From positions 1-64,000 of the forward strand of contig NMRB01000072.1 of the NCBI GenBank assembly GCA_002633025.1: a DNA stretch of 64,000 nt, read 5' to 3'. A program made the translations under genes and the position numbers. Positions 1-10,291 of this stretch are shown piece by piece. Source of the DNA: Notospermus geniculatus (taxonomy: Eukaryota; Nemertea; Pilidiophora; Heteronemertea; Lineidae). The notes beneath the pieces are model-generated. The model saw only the letters and a list, made by a program, of their open reading frames with translations. It was not told where the DNA came from and did no database searches. Each line of letters starts with the position of its first letter. Positions within the stretch are counted from its first letter, which is position 1.

Positions 1-149
1 AGTCCTATTCGCGGTGGGGCGTCGCCTGTTACGGTGGAGCTATCCGTACGCACCAGGGACTTGTCTCGGAGAGTGGCCACCCTGGCTGCTGTCGAGACCC
101 CGGACGGGGCCTCCTCGGGCCCCTGTTTTTGTGTGCCCGTGTAAAACAT
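1..149 (-). CDS. Candidate 5' coding exon of an unidentified gene, truncated by the window edge
   Basis: On the minus strand an ATG at 149 opens a frame of 49 codons that runs off the left edge without a stop. An in-frame TAA lies three codons upstream, so this ATG would be the first in frame. The stretch is clearly more GC-rich than its surroundings, and many codons end in G or C, as in real coding DNA. The peptide starts MFYTGTQKQGPEEAPSG and is hydrophilic, rich in Ser, Thr, Pro and charged residues, with no signal peptide or membrane segment. I do not recognise the family. A plus-strand frame over the same bases (14-307) looks like a shadow because it continues into AT-rich sequence with no change in character. 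It could instead be a GC-rich non-coding patch; only continuation to the left would decide. Confidence 0.4.
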   Translation of the reverse strand, partial: MFYTGTQKQGPEEAPSGVSTAARVATLRDKSLVRTDSSTVTGDAPPRIG

Positions 150-732
150 CGGCACTTACTCCCAGTCCCGATGATTCGAAAGATGACCTTCCTCGTACAT
201 TTTTAACAAAGTTTTGCTTGGATCAGTCCATTACAGCCTGTAACGAGAAAGAACATTTATTTTTATCAAAAAAGTGTCGAACTATTACGAAAACTACACC
301 AATGTGATGTTCAATGACTGTATTATCTGGTGTATTATCTGATGAGTTTTCTGGAGGCAATGAGTGTAACGCAACTTTTGCAGAATTTTGATTAAATCTG
401 TGTCATAATTCACGCATTTTCGATTGTGTTACCATAAATTTGATATATCATCATGCCACTGAATGACAACACGTGAACAAATTTGATGTGGTGACAGCTT
501 GAACGAGTGAACAGTCACTTCTTTTATGGCAGTAGCTGAAATTTACGTCCCAAAATTGCAATTTATTTTTCATAAAACTTCATTCCAGGACGTTGAACCT
601 TTATTGAATTCAGAAGCTGTCGGATCTGATGTAGAACACCCAACCACCATCAAATAAGAAGCTCTCACGGGGCTATCTCGATCGAGTCGGCATGGGCTGG
701 GACACGGTATTTCCCTAGTCAAAGCACATTCT
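150..732. other. Non-coding stretch, nothing recognised
   Basis: AT-rich DNA with frequent stops in all frames. If 1-149 is a first exon, this would be its 5' flank. I see no clear TATA box or other core promoter signal. Confidence 0.5.
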
Positions 733-868
733 TCGAGGCAAGAAATACTGCTCCCCGAACCTCCAACGCGACCGTCTATCCTTCTGCACCGGGCTCTCTT
801 CTTGGCATCGAACAATGGGATTGGCGTTCGTGTTAGCGTTCCAGGGGCTTTGCGAAAATCTCTTCCAT
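733..868. mobile_element. Degraded foldback MITE, family C copy 1
   Basis: The right part (about 790-868) closely matches the intact family C element at 53802-53928, including the shared core CTCTTCTTGGCATCGAACAA and the arm containing GGGGCTTTGCGAAAA. The left arm (about 750-775, CCCCGAACCTCCAACGCGA) pairs with the right arm imperfectly. More substitutions here than in the 53.8 kb copy suggest an older insertion. End positions are approximate. Confidence 0.6.
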
Positions 869-1387
869 TCCTTGGAAGGTAATCGCATTCGTTCACACCT
901 CAACATCCAACGAACACGCCACGTCTATTTGTCAAGCTTCGTGTATATAGTAATTGATGTACAAGTCACTCATAACGTGCTTATGTCCTGTCAGCCAGTC
1001 GTCAGAGTGGCTACATCTTAATGACATCTTACGAAAGTGATCTATACGGGTTACTCACTAAACCCGGCCGAAATGGCTCGCCCGACGAGCAATTATGGTA
1101 ATGTTGTCAGTGAGATGGCCGTGGCACTTCCTGCGGACGGGAGATCAGGCTTCATCTGCATTACTGAGTCGGTGAACCATCGGTTGGGGCAAGGTTTGGA
1201 CTGCTCTGTGCCGATTCGAGGTGACTGATGGACACAGACACTATGTTCAGACGGTGAAGTGCCACTCCATAGTGCGAGTTTCCTCGCTGGCTATCTTTGG
1301 GCAACTCGGTTGCAGACCTCCCATGTACGTTTGAGAGTAGATGTAAGTCCCACTACAGGAGAGCCATACCATTATTGGCCCTGTCAG

Positions 1388-1632
1388 CTATGGAAGAGGT
1401 CATCTCAAGCTACTCCATATTTCTCACTTGGATGGGGTCTTTTACATGTTTTACTTGCTTCGGCCCTTACAACGTTACAAGGTACAAGGCATCAGGGCTA
1501 CTGTCCCTTGCGACGGACGTAAAGAGACAGAAATGATTAATCCCATATGGCCAAGGCTGAATTCGAACCGTGGACCTGCCGCTTCAAGCGGAAGTGATAA
1601 CCACTATAGGCTATCAGGACTCTTCCGAAGTA
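1388..1632 (-). mobile_element. tRNA-derived SINE, copy 1 (family D)
   Basis: Read on the minus strand, the element begins with a tRNA-like head: an A-box-like TAGCCTATAGTGGTTATC and a B-box-like CGGTTCGAATTC about 45 bases later. These are the internal RNA polymerase III promoter elements a SINE inherits from its parent tRNA. The long form of the A-box region resembles class II (Ser/Leu) tRNAs. A body of about 150 bases follows and matches the body of the element at 8510-8722 along its length (shared GAGGTCATCTCAAGCTACTC-type and CTGTCCC blocks, read on plus). The head does not form a clean acceptor stem, so it is not a tRNA gene. Ends are approximate. Confidence 0.65.
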
Positions 1633-2801
1633 AACTGAGATGGACATGGAAGAATCGCAACGCTTTTCTGACTTGTCTGATATTCATACAGGAATTAGCA
1701 CAGCCAGATAACCAGATCTGATTCCATACTAGCCCATAGGATAGACTATATCGATCATAGCTTGATTAATTAAAGCAGTTTCTTCCAGCCAGTGCCGTAC
1801 ATGATACGTAAATGTACGTCAATTGAATATTCCTTACTCCGTAGGGACTCAATTCTCATTAGATGAAAATTGTGTATATTATTTTTTTGCGCGTCGATGA
1901 GGCAGCAGTAAATAGCCAAGTCCTTTGCGTATTATTAATAACCAAACGATTTATACGGCAGTAAAACTGAGTTGTAGTTACATGCACAGCAATCATCGTA
2001 ATGGTCATCCGCGGTAAAGTCGTTTATTTCATCATCACACCCATGTAGCTGGATGAATATGAAAACACACTGCCCCGCAACACCAGTCCAACCGTTGTAA
2101 AATTAAGTCACGTATGTGACTAAGGAAGAGGCGGAATATATCATTGCTTTACACTCTGAAGTGGGTTTTCATCGTTAGGAGAATGGAAATACATCTCCAA
2201 TAAACCCTCGATTATGTTCGAGCAAATATCAGACGGCTTACAACTCACTCACTGAATTGTCTTGCCGACCGGTAATATCCGGCTGCGGGATAATTCGTTT
2301 AGTATGTACACGAGGTTTGTACGGTAACACCCTAATCGTTGTATTAGCTGGTCAATCAGACTGGCCAACGGAAAGCATTGCAAGTATTCCCAAGCCCTCT
2401 TCAGGGAATGGTCTCTCACTCTCTGCAAGAGGAGTCACCAGACAAGCCTTGCTTGCTTTCCCTTGAATCTGTGGAGCCACGATCCGGTTAAGTCGAGGGG
2501 TGGGGCGACAGTGCCAAAGTTTGGTTTAAACTTCAACATCATTTCCGGTGCTGTTTCGCCTTGTCTACTGGGATGGTTTGGGGACATTTTGTGGGTACAA
2601 TGTATATCGTCCTAGAATATACAACAGGTTGCCACATACATTTTCTACTGGTACCTGTTTATTCGGCGTTGGAGCAAAGACGACGACCGGAGTCCCTCCA
2701 GGTGTCATCAAGTGATCACACTTGACGACAACCGGCGCGAGGAAGCAATTCATGGGAGGAGCATGGCTCGCTTCTATACACAACCACTGTCGGTTTATAA
2801 A
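1633..2801. other. Intergenic stretch, nothing recognised
   Basis: No open frame of convincing composition and no repeat structure I could identify. Short frames at 2257-2466 and 2565-2933 have no recognisable motifs and are treated as chance. Confidence 0.45.
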
Positions 2802-2990
2802 CCCCAGGTCACACTGTGGCGACTTGGCGAATCCCCGCGAACTAGAATGAAATGGTCCATGGACCATGTACATACCTCTCTCTGTCATTACACTGTTATG
2901 TCCAAAGGGGTGAGCACATGGTCCATGGACCATTTCATTCTAGTTCGCGGGGATTCGCCCGCCTACATCGCCACAGTGTGACCTGGGCTT
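2802..2990. mobile_element. Foldback MITE P1 with nested palindromes
   Basis: The two arms, about 2802-2868 and 2917-2990, are inverted copies of each other. The outer ends read CCCAGGTCACACTGTGGCGA on both strands, and the inner part contains GAATCCCCGCGAACTAGAA. Each arm ends in ATGGTCCATGGACCAT, which is itself a perfect 16-base palindrome. A loop of about 48 bases separates the arms. No transposase is encoded, as expected for a non-autonomous element. A remnant of one arm lies at about 33193-33230. I cannot assign a clear target-site duplication. The frames on both strands here are made by the symmetry. Confidence 0.8.
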
Positions 2991-4118
2991 TACAAGCTGA
3001 CAATAGACTTCTTGGGATGCTCGCGTTGATTTCGAACGAAAGTGTAAAGTCTGTGTGTTCCTTTCAAGCATTTCCATCTTGGTGACACTGCGCCCATTAC
3101 CAATGCTGGTGTTACTTAGCCGATGAAATGTTGTTATTTCCGCACTCACTTCCCTTTAGTCACTGCTGAAGAAATAGACGAGAACAAAAAATCTGGCTAA
3201 ACACGCATATTATTTATATTCATAGCTATTCATCTTTTATACGGATTCTGCTTTGCATAGACCATTTGTTATGAGGTCGTGCGTTGTGGGGTTCCATTGG
3301 CAATTTCCCTTCGTATTGACAGAGATGTAGCCAGCGATGTTAACAGGCGACACATGTGTACACAGTGCACTTGGTCTCATTTGCATCTCTATTGGAAAGA
3401 CGTCGATTCCGATCGAGTCAGATTGACGGCTTCTGTTTGCCTTGACCCCGGGGGAAAGGGAGGATGGCTTCATATACAAGGCGACATTTGTTACAAATTA
3501 GATTCTTATAGGCGTGTCAGAATTGTGTGAAAACTGCGTGGACTAAGGCGAAGATTCTCATTTCGACTTCGCACCGCACACCGAAAAGAAATCCCTATTC
3601 GGTTCAACCTAAGATACCTGTTTGTGATTGTGCGCATGCGTGTGTGTGTGTGTGGGGGGGGGGGTTGATTTCATAATCAGCTCTTGAAGGAACACAACGT
3701 TGTCAATGACATAAACGGGAGATCAAGACGTACTTCAGTCGCATCGCCAAACCTCTCGACCCAAAGTGGAGCTAGTTATTACCCAGTACCAAAATATAAT
3801 CAAAAATGCTCATCCGCGGAGAGTAAAATGATTAGACCTGTCGCAACTAACAGTCCATAATATTTAATATAAAGTGCCGTGTGATTGTTACCATGGATAC
3901 CCCTCCAAAGCTGGTTAGTGCTCTAGTTGTCTTCCAGAAGAGCAACGGGGTGGTCTCCATGGTGCAGTAAGAGGACTCTGTGCGCTTTAGACGACTACAT
4001 GTATGTTGTTATCAGTCAACACAGACACATATTTTTGTCCATGAGATCATTCAGCGATGAGATCATCTCGATCAATCAAATGTGTTCCTAAAGTTGGCAA
4101 AGTACACTGTCTAGAACT
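2991..4118. other. Intergenic stretch with a TG/G microsatellite
   Basis: Holds a short (TG)n tract at about 3639-3653 running directly into an 11-base G run to 3664. Nothing else is recognised; frames at 3237-3530 on both strands look like chance. Confidence 0.5.
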
Positions 4119-4253
4119 CAATGGGTCATATGAATAAAGACTGACTAGCAAATGCTTTACCTTCAGATTTGTACAGCATACCGTAGCCTAGTGCATTTGT
4201 ATTGCAAAATTCAAGTAAAGACATTTACTAGTCTTTATTCATATGGCCCATTG
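4119..4253. mobile_element. Foldback MITE, family A copy 1
   Basis: The ends are inverted copies: the left starts CAATGGGTCATATGAATAAA and the right ends with the complement, TTTATTCATATGGCCCATTG. Both arms continue inward through a shared GACTAGTAAATG-like segment. The middle contains CAGATTTGTACAGCAT, also present in the copy at 20721-20844. About 135 bp, no coding capacity. It abuts the related element at 4251-4375. Confidence 0.8.
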
Positions 4254-4375
4254 GCTGGTATTCATAAAAGTTAGCAAATACTGTTACCTAAGATTTGCAC
4301 AGCACGGTCCAATGTAAATGTACCAAAAAACTTGACGTAAAAAGTATTTGCTAGATTTTATAAATACCAGCCAAT
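4251..4375. mobile_element. Foldback MITE, family A-related, joined directly to copy 1
   Basis: The left end TTGGCTGGTATTCATAAAA and the right end TTTTATAAATACCAGCCAA are inverted copies. The interior (AGATTTGCACAGCA, then TTGACGTAAAAAGTATTTGCT) matches the interior of the neighbour in the same order, so the two are diverged relatives. The four bases TTGG at 4251-4254 are shared by the end of one element and the start of the other, so one may have inserted at the edge of the other. Confidence 0.75.
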
Positions 4376-4860
4376 GTTCGAGAGTGGAGGTCGTGGCCGT
4401 GAGCCACGACGCGGACCTAAAAACTCGGAGAGGTGAGGTTCCGCACGTAGGCTTCAGCTTACAACATCTCTTCAGAGACGATCTCACTGTGATTTTCGTG
4501 TGTGTGCGCGCTGTCAGCCTGAGAGGAGATACGAGCGAATCTAGATCTGATATACGGCATGTTTATGTTTTGTGATTTTTCAAGTGACACCACTTTATCA
4601 TCAATCTGACTCGCGGAGAAAAAAGGAACCGTATTTTATTAGTATTTTCACCAACATTACTCAAGCTTGTCAGATCGGTATCCATGGCTGCGGCATAGCT
4701 GCCAAATGTACAAATGCAATTCTCCTCTTTTCATTGAGAAATGACAGGTTTCTGAAATCCGTGTTAGAGTGGACCCGTACCTGACGTCGTCGCTTGACCG
4801 ACATCACTCGAGAGCAACGCGTTCTAGATGAAAACTTCTGGTGTGCAACAGCTAGAAGAC

Positions 4861-5034
4861 GGTGTAACATCTGCCAGTATTCCCCATCTGCGAGTGTTCC
4901 CCTCCTATTGTCTGACGGAATAAGCAGCGACTTGACAATACTGGGGAACAGAGAGAAACATGTCGATCTATCTGCCAGCGTTTCCCAAACAAGGGGGACA
5001 CACTAACCCACAGGAACACTGGTAGATAGAACAC
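4861..5034 (+). mobile_element. TIR MITE, family B copy 1
   Basis: Ends are imperfect inverted repeats: GGTGTAACATCTGCCAGTATT at left, and the right end, read on minus, starts GGTGTTCTATCTACCAGTGTT. The interior carries the family landmarks CCCCATCTGCGAGTGTTCC, CTATTGTCTGACGGAATAAG and GAGAGAAACATGTCGATCT. Same length class (about 172 bp) as copies at 7179-7349 and 12293-12465. No transposase. Confidence 0.8.
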
Positions 5035-5985
5035 CTGTACAAAGATTTTACCAGGTGCTGTTCATCTCCTCCCCGAGAGATAGTCAAGTGTCTGCCAAAG
5101 CCCACTATCATAATATGAACGATGGGGGCACATGAGTCTATATGAAAAGACAATGAAATGAATTATAGTTGCATGCGGAAGGCTACACTTGGTAGCCTCA
5201 TAGCAGCTTTCCTTAAACACAATTCCACGTTGACGGCAATTTATTTTTTCTGCCGCAATTCGGGATTTACTTCTCGTGGATTATCAGTTTTACGGCGATT
5301 TATGACCACTGCTCCGTGGTAGCCGAGGTATAAATCTAGCAACCAATAGAAGGAAACCACAGTATATCCCATTCAACGTATCACAATGACACAATGAAGT
5401 AATTCCTTTTACACTTTGGACAGCCATTAGGAGAAAGGTCGGTACATTGTAAAGCTACAGATGATATGAAATGTCAGAAGGTCACTCTCTTTTAACCGTA
5501 AGAAGAAAGAACATAATACCATATGTTTCTTCCTGATTTGCAGTAGAAAGTGTAGGTTGGCTATTTTTAATGATATTATATAAATGTCAAGCGTTTAATT
5601 TTTTTTTCAATCGGCTTCCCCTGTTATATTAATAGTGAGCTGTATGAGTATAATAAGATTTTTTTACTAAGCACAAAGATACTCAGCAACAGCAAGTGGT
5701 AAGATATTCTCACGAAAGCATTTTGTACAAGTTCATGTGCTTCTTTCCATTTACGACGTACACCTGGCAAGTTGTGCTTAATGGCTAAAGAATGCTCTAT
5801 GTAACTTTAAGTAAGAAGCGGATCGGAAGTTATCACCATCATGATGAAAAGAAACTTGACTTCCTTCCTACCCTACTATCATAAATAATCTTTGTTATAT
5901 TTGCATTTTGTTGTGTTACCACTTAATATACTGCCTGTGGCAAAAGTACAGGAGTTTTCCCAACCCTTCCACATATACTCTGTTC
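5035..5985. other. Intergenic stretch, nothing recognised
   Basis: AT-rich, with homopolymer runs of T near 5599 and 5661. No supported frame, RNA or repeat. Confidence 0.45.
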
Positions 5986-6124
5986 CGGCGTAATGTTTTT
6001 CGATGTTCCCCATCTGCAAGTGTTCCCCAACTATTGTCTGATAGAATAAGCTGCGACTTGACAAAGGGGTTACACACAAAAACGCGTCTGTCTGTCTAAT
6101 GGCAAATGTCAAACGTGTATGCCG
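5986..6124 (+). mobile_element. TIR MITE, family B copy 2 (internally shortened)
   Basis: Starts CGGCGTAATGTTTTTCGATG and contains CCCCATCTGCAAGTGTTCC and AATAAGCTGCGACTTGACAA, as in the other family B elements. The right end (about CAAACGTGTATGCCG) is a weak inverted match to the left. About 35 bp shorter than the complete copies, with the second half diverged. Confidence 0.65.
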
Positions 6125-7034
6125 AAAACAACACAGTTGGTCGGAACACTTGTTCACCCACTTGGTAACTGTTGAATGCCATGCTATTAATTCAAACTCC
6201 CCAATCCGTGGTGTTCTGTTGAGTAAATCAGCTTTCGTCTGCCGACGAGGGCAGCCCGAGACGTAAACAGGTGTATCCACTTGTTTACCTCAACTCAACC
6301 CACAAAGAAAATCAATATAGGCTAATAATCCTTTTGGGGTGATCCTCAACAACGTGCTAGTGTCATCAACATGTTTAGGTCTAATTGGCTGTACTGGTAA
6401 AACTAGGTTTCTTTTCCGACGAAATGTCATCAGCGACCGAAAAGGTGAGAAGCTGATAATGACAGGAACATAACGGATTTAAAGAAGTGTCTCTCTGGAG
6501 GGTTCATCTTGTTTACGAGTTGTGCTCTCGCTTCACACGACGTTGTTTTGATCGCATATCATCGAAATGTTACCGGTAGGAGAGCGCCACGTTAAGCGGC
6601 GTTCGGAACGCAAATTTTGCTCCGAGTAAATCGAATTGCCGGTAATAAGATGGAGTTCCAGCTACCTCCCCCGGGTCAGCAAGGCAAGACACCACACAGA
6701 CAGCCGAACGCGCCGCTGTTTTATTTCATATATCATAAATGTAGAAAAAACAGTCATAACCAGTGGCCGTATAATCCCGGACGGCTAATGCGTCTTCAGG
6801 CATTTCAGTAGAAGAGCTCTAGCGTCCCAATCCCTATTTATCACGGTTCATTGCATTATATATCGTGACGGCGAGGCAACTAACGGGCTCTCATAACGAT
6901 GCCACCATCGACCGCCACCTCGGAAGGGCAACGATTTTGGAAACCAACAAGAGTATGACTTTTTTAAGTAGACGCCTTTAAGTATGCTTGAGATGTCTCA
7001 TTTATCAATCCATATTGAAGAGATGGGAGAGTCT
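6125..7034. other. Intergenic stretch, nothing recognised
   Basis: A short GC-richer frame at 6617-6811 has no recognisable motif. No repeat or RNA gene seen. Confidence 0.4.
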
Positions 7035-7743
7035 TGGATATTTTTCAAGTGTCTGCAGAAGAAATTAGGAAGTGTTGGTGTGTAGATGTACTTTATTTTG
7101 TACAGTTGATTTTTGCTGGTCGTAAAGTTTACTTAGTCCCATGATAAGCGCAAGCTTGCGAACGCCGATATCAAGGCCGGTGTAACGTTTTTGAGTGTTC
7201 CCCATCTGCGAGTGTTCCCCTGCTATTGTCTGACGGAATAAGCTGCGACTCGACAATGGAGGACACAGAGAGAAACGTGTCGATCTGCCAGTGTTTCCAG
7301 AACAATAGGGAGAACACTGACACGCGGAAACACTGAAAAACTTTACACCTGTGGACGCGGAGAAAGTCCCCCTGGAATCAAAGGCCTGTGCTATTGTCCT
7401 GTGGATTATGCCTTTGAGAAGTGATTACTAGTATGTCGCTGGCCCTGACATAACCGATGACAATGCATGGGCTTTGTATTGGTGACTTCCATTCCTGGGG
7501 CGTTCTCCGCAGGTACACGGCAGCAAACCACCGTTGAGTGATACATTTAGACCTTATCCAAAGACCTATTGCTTTTTTAACAAACGTCAGTTATTTTTAC
7601 CGGACATGCGACCTTTCATAACCATCCAGTCACCCGTGTTGGACTAGCGGACAGGGTAAATAGGTACAGCTACAAGCCCGACCCAACGTTTTTAATTACA
7701 GCAAGATTTAATATCGGCAATTCCTCTCACTTCGGCAGCTACT
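7035..7743. repeat. Duplicated block 1, copy 1 (probable haplotype A)
   Basis: This 709-base stretch is repeated after a single N at 7744 as 7745-8294. Both copies begin TGGATATTTTTCAAGTGTC and end CTTCGGCAGCTACT. The main difference is a family B MITE at 7179-7349 present only here; there are also small indels. The copy-N-copy arrangement with shared ends is what an assembler produces when two alleles fail to merge. Confidence 0.8.
7179..7349 (+). mobile_element. TIR MITE, family B copy 3, polymorphic insertion
   Basis: Inverted ends: GGTGTAACGTTTTTGAGTGTT at left and, read on minus from the right, GGTGTAAAGTTTTTCAGTGTT. At 171 bp it is the cleanest member of the family. The sister block (7745-8294) runs from CAAGGCCGGTGTA straight to TGGACGCGGAG, an empty site. 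The exact target duplication is ambiguous because the flank itself reads GGTGTA. Confidence 0.85.
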
Positions 7744-7744
7744 N

Positions 7745-8294
7745 TGGATATTTTTCAAGTGTCTGCAGAAGAAATTAGGAAGTGTTGGTGTGTAGATGTA
7801 CTTTATTTTGTACAGTTGATTTTTGCTGGTCGTAAAAAGTTTACTCAGTCCCATGATAAGGGCAAGCTTGCGAACGCCGATATCAAGGCCGGTGTATGGA
7901 CGCGGAGAAAGTCCCCCTGGAATCAAAGGCCGGTGTCCTGTGGATTATGCCTTTGTGAAGGGATTATGTCGCTGACCCTGACATAACCGTTGACAATGCA
8001 TGGGCTTTGTATTGGTGACTTCCATTCCTGGGGCGTTCTCCGCAGGTACACGGCAGCAAACCACCGTTGAGGGATACATTTAGACCTTATCCAAAGACCT
8101 ATTGCTTTTTTAACAAACGTCAATTATTTTTACCGGAAGAACTAGCACTTCGATATGCGACCTTTCATAACCATCCAGTCACCCGTGTTAGACTAGAGCG
8201 GACAGGGCAAATAGGTACAGCTACAAGCCCGACCCAACGTTTTTAATTACAGCAAGATTTAATATCGGCAATTCCTCTCACTTCGGCAGCTACT
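7745..8294. repeat. Duplicated block 1, copy 2 (probable haplotype B)
   Basis: Second copy of 7035-7743, lacking the family B MITE (empty site near 7897) but with a short extra AGAACTAGCACTTCGAT segment near 8139. Unique sequence resumes after 8294, so the locus order would be one copy only if the two are alleles. Confidence 0.8.
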
Positions 8295-8509
8295 AGTTAT
8301 GAATACTGACAAGACCGGTCGATTATACTCGCATATTCCATTTGCGAAGAGTTCTGTGTTTGTTGATACATGATGAGGCGAGTTCATCATGATATGTCCG
8401 TAACTGCGGTTGGGATATGTAGAAAGAGATAGGGATTTCAACTTTTAGTAATTTGTATTTGTATGTTTCCACCAGGGCCGAAGCGATAGCAACATCGACC
8501 CTAGTCAGT

Positions 8510-8722
8510 ATGGATGAGGCCATCTCAAGCTACTCATGACCCGCACTTGAATGGGGTCTTTTATTTGCCCTTGAAATGCAAAGAAACAAGGTACAGGGCA
8601 CCATGGCTTACTGTCCCATGCTCCGGACGTGAAGAGCTAGGGATGATATCCCATGTGGGCTGGATTTGAACCCTGGACCTACGGGATAACCACTGTAGCT
8701 AGCTGTCAGAGCTCTTCAAGTT
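8510..8722 (-). mobile_element. tRNA-derived SINE, copy 2 (family D)
   Basis: Read on minus: head with AGCTACAGTGGTTATCCCG (A-box region) and CCAGGGTTCAAATCCAGCC (B-box, close to the GGTTCAAATCC consensus), then a body sharing blocks with the element at 1388-1632, including the complement of GCCATCTCAAGCTACTC at its 3' side. Its B box is closer to consensus than copy 1. Not a functional tRNA because no acceptor stem closes it. Confidence 0.65.
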
Positions 8723-10216
8723 GTCGTGTATGTAGGTTGTCGGATATGTTGTTCATCAGATCCTGCTGGGGATTTGGGGCCATGGACACCACCGTGCTGA
8801 GCCATGGCGCCCTTCAGTTTAAAAATCAAGTTATTCGTATGATTCTTATGCCGATGAGCATTTCTGAATGTCATTAGATGGCCCGAGGTTTCATCTAGCA
8901 ACATGTATATATTGACGCTGCGACTACTGAGCTATTAACACACTTACTTTCTACATGTATGTACATGTGCATGTACATGTAATGTACAATCACGCAAACT
9001 GAAGCCACTAGCCAACTACTAGTATCTCCAGCATAGCACACTTGTGCGAAATTTAAATTTTCTCTCACGAAATTCCCCTTCAAATGTTAAGGGTTAGCTG
9101 ACTCCGACAAATGAGAGCTTTAAATCACGGAGATAATGCGGCTAGCGTATGAACTGACAGGGCCATCCAAAATAAATCGATGGAGCCATTATCCCCAACG
9201 ATGAGACAAATTTATTTTTAGTTAGAAATCAAACTCCAGGGACATGGGTCGTTATTGAATTTCTTTGTAATGCTCAAACTCGGCCTTTGATGTTCATCAT
9301 TACGAATGGTGCTCTGCGGGCAGTCAGAGATCAAACCATGATGGTTGGGAAGCCACAAGTCTATTCATGACAAATTACTCGGCCCCTTCAAACTAATCGA
9401 ATGACTTTTTTAAAGAGACAGTAACCCCGTAAATGCCCTTCTGCCGCAGTTGGGGCACACTTAATGGCTACATGTGCGAATTGCTTTTTATGCCAACTCA
9501 AGTACCTTTATGTTCTTTTTTCTGATGAACAAAACTACGTTTCGTGTCGATGAAACGATCACCCATCGGTAAGTTCCACTTTAAATTCTCCAGTGCTGAT
9601 TCAGCTTCTTCAGTGCAGGCATAATCCACCGTTCTTCAAAGTAAACACAATCACGTAATGCTCGTAAAAGGCTACACATGCCTACATGTATTACGCCGGT
9701 TACACTAAATGTACATGTACAATACTTATAAGATCTTTCGTCGTTTGGCAATGGAGAATTGCTGTTTTATCGACGTATGAGAGAAGTTTCTCCTGTCTTA
9801 AGGCATTTTAGATCGGTTACCATTGGCATGTGACAATTTGGCAGAGACGACAGTGTCTCTTGTTCGATGCGTTCGCATCTTGCTTCCAGAGCACGATTAA
9901 GCCGTTGCTATGGTAGCAGTGTAACAATCTCAAAGTCCGTCGCTTCCAACGTTCTTCCGTGCAGTTTTCGACATTATCTAGTCTCGTAATTTTGTCGTAC
10001 TGTCGCAATAGCTGAGAAAGACACGCGCCATCGACGCAAAAATCTCTTTTCTGCAGTCTTTGCGGTTATGGATTTCAGAGGTTGTTTGTCAAATGGCTGG
10101 AAACGAAAGGCATTGTACGGTGGCCCATAGAGCTCATTGATGAAAAATATTTACATTTGCAATTTTTTTTTCAATTCGATAATTTTTTTCTTGGGGTTTG
10201 TAAAATTTTCAGAAGT
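8723..10216. other. Intergenic stretch with ACATGT-rich simple sequence
   Basis: Contains a TACATG/ACATGT-rich patch at about 8951-8985 and a smaller one near 9690-9722. No supported coding frame. Confidence 0.45.
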
Positions 10217-10290
10217 TCCCACCGCGGTGATAATGTTTCCACCGCGGTGGAAACATTCCCACCGCGGTGGAAATCATTTTCACCGCGGTG
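10217..10290. repeat. 20-bp tandem array with CCACCGCGGTGG palindrome, cut by an N
   Basis: CCGCGG cores lie at 10222, 10242, 10262 and 10283, so the period is 20, 20 and 21 bases. The best unit reads TTCCACCGCGGTGGAA, a palindrome. The last unit stops at an undetermined base at 10291, so the true array may be longer than shown. Far too short and too symmetric to be a CRISPR array. Confidence 0.8.
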
Positions 10291-10291
10291 N

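Noticed and set aside
10217-10290. CRISPR-like array
   Set aside because: Only four palindromic units with 4-9 base gaps, in a eukaryotic genome; it is a simple tandem repeat.
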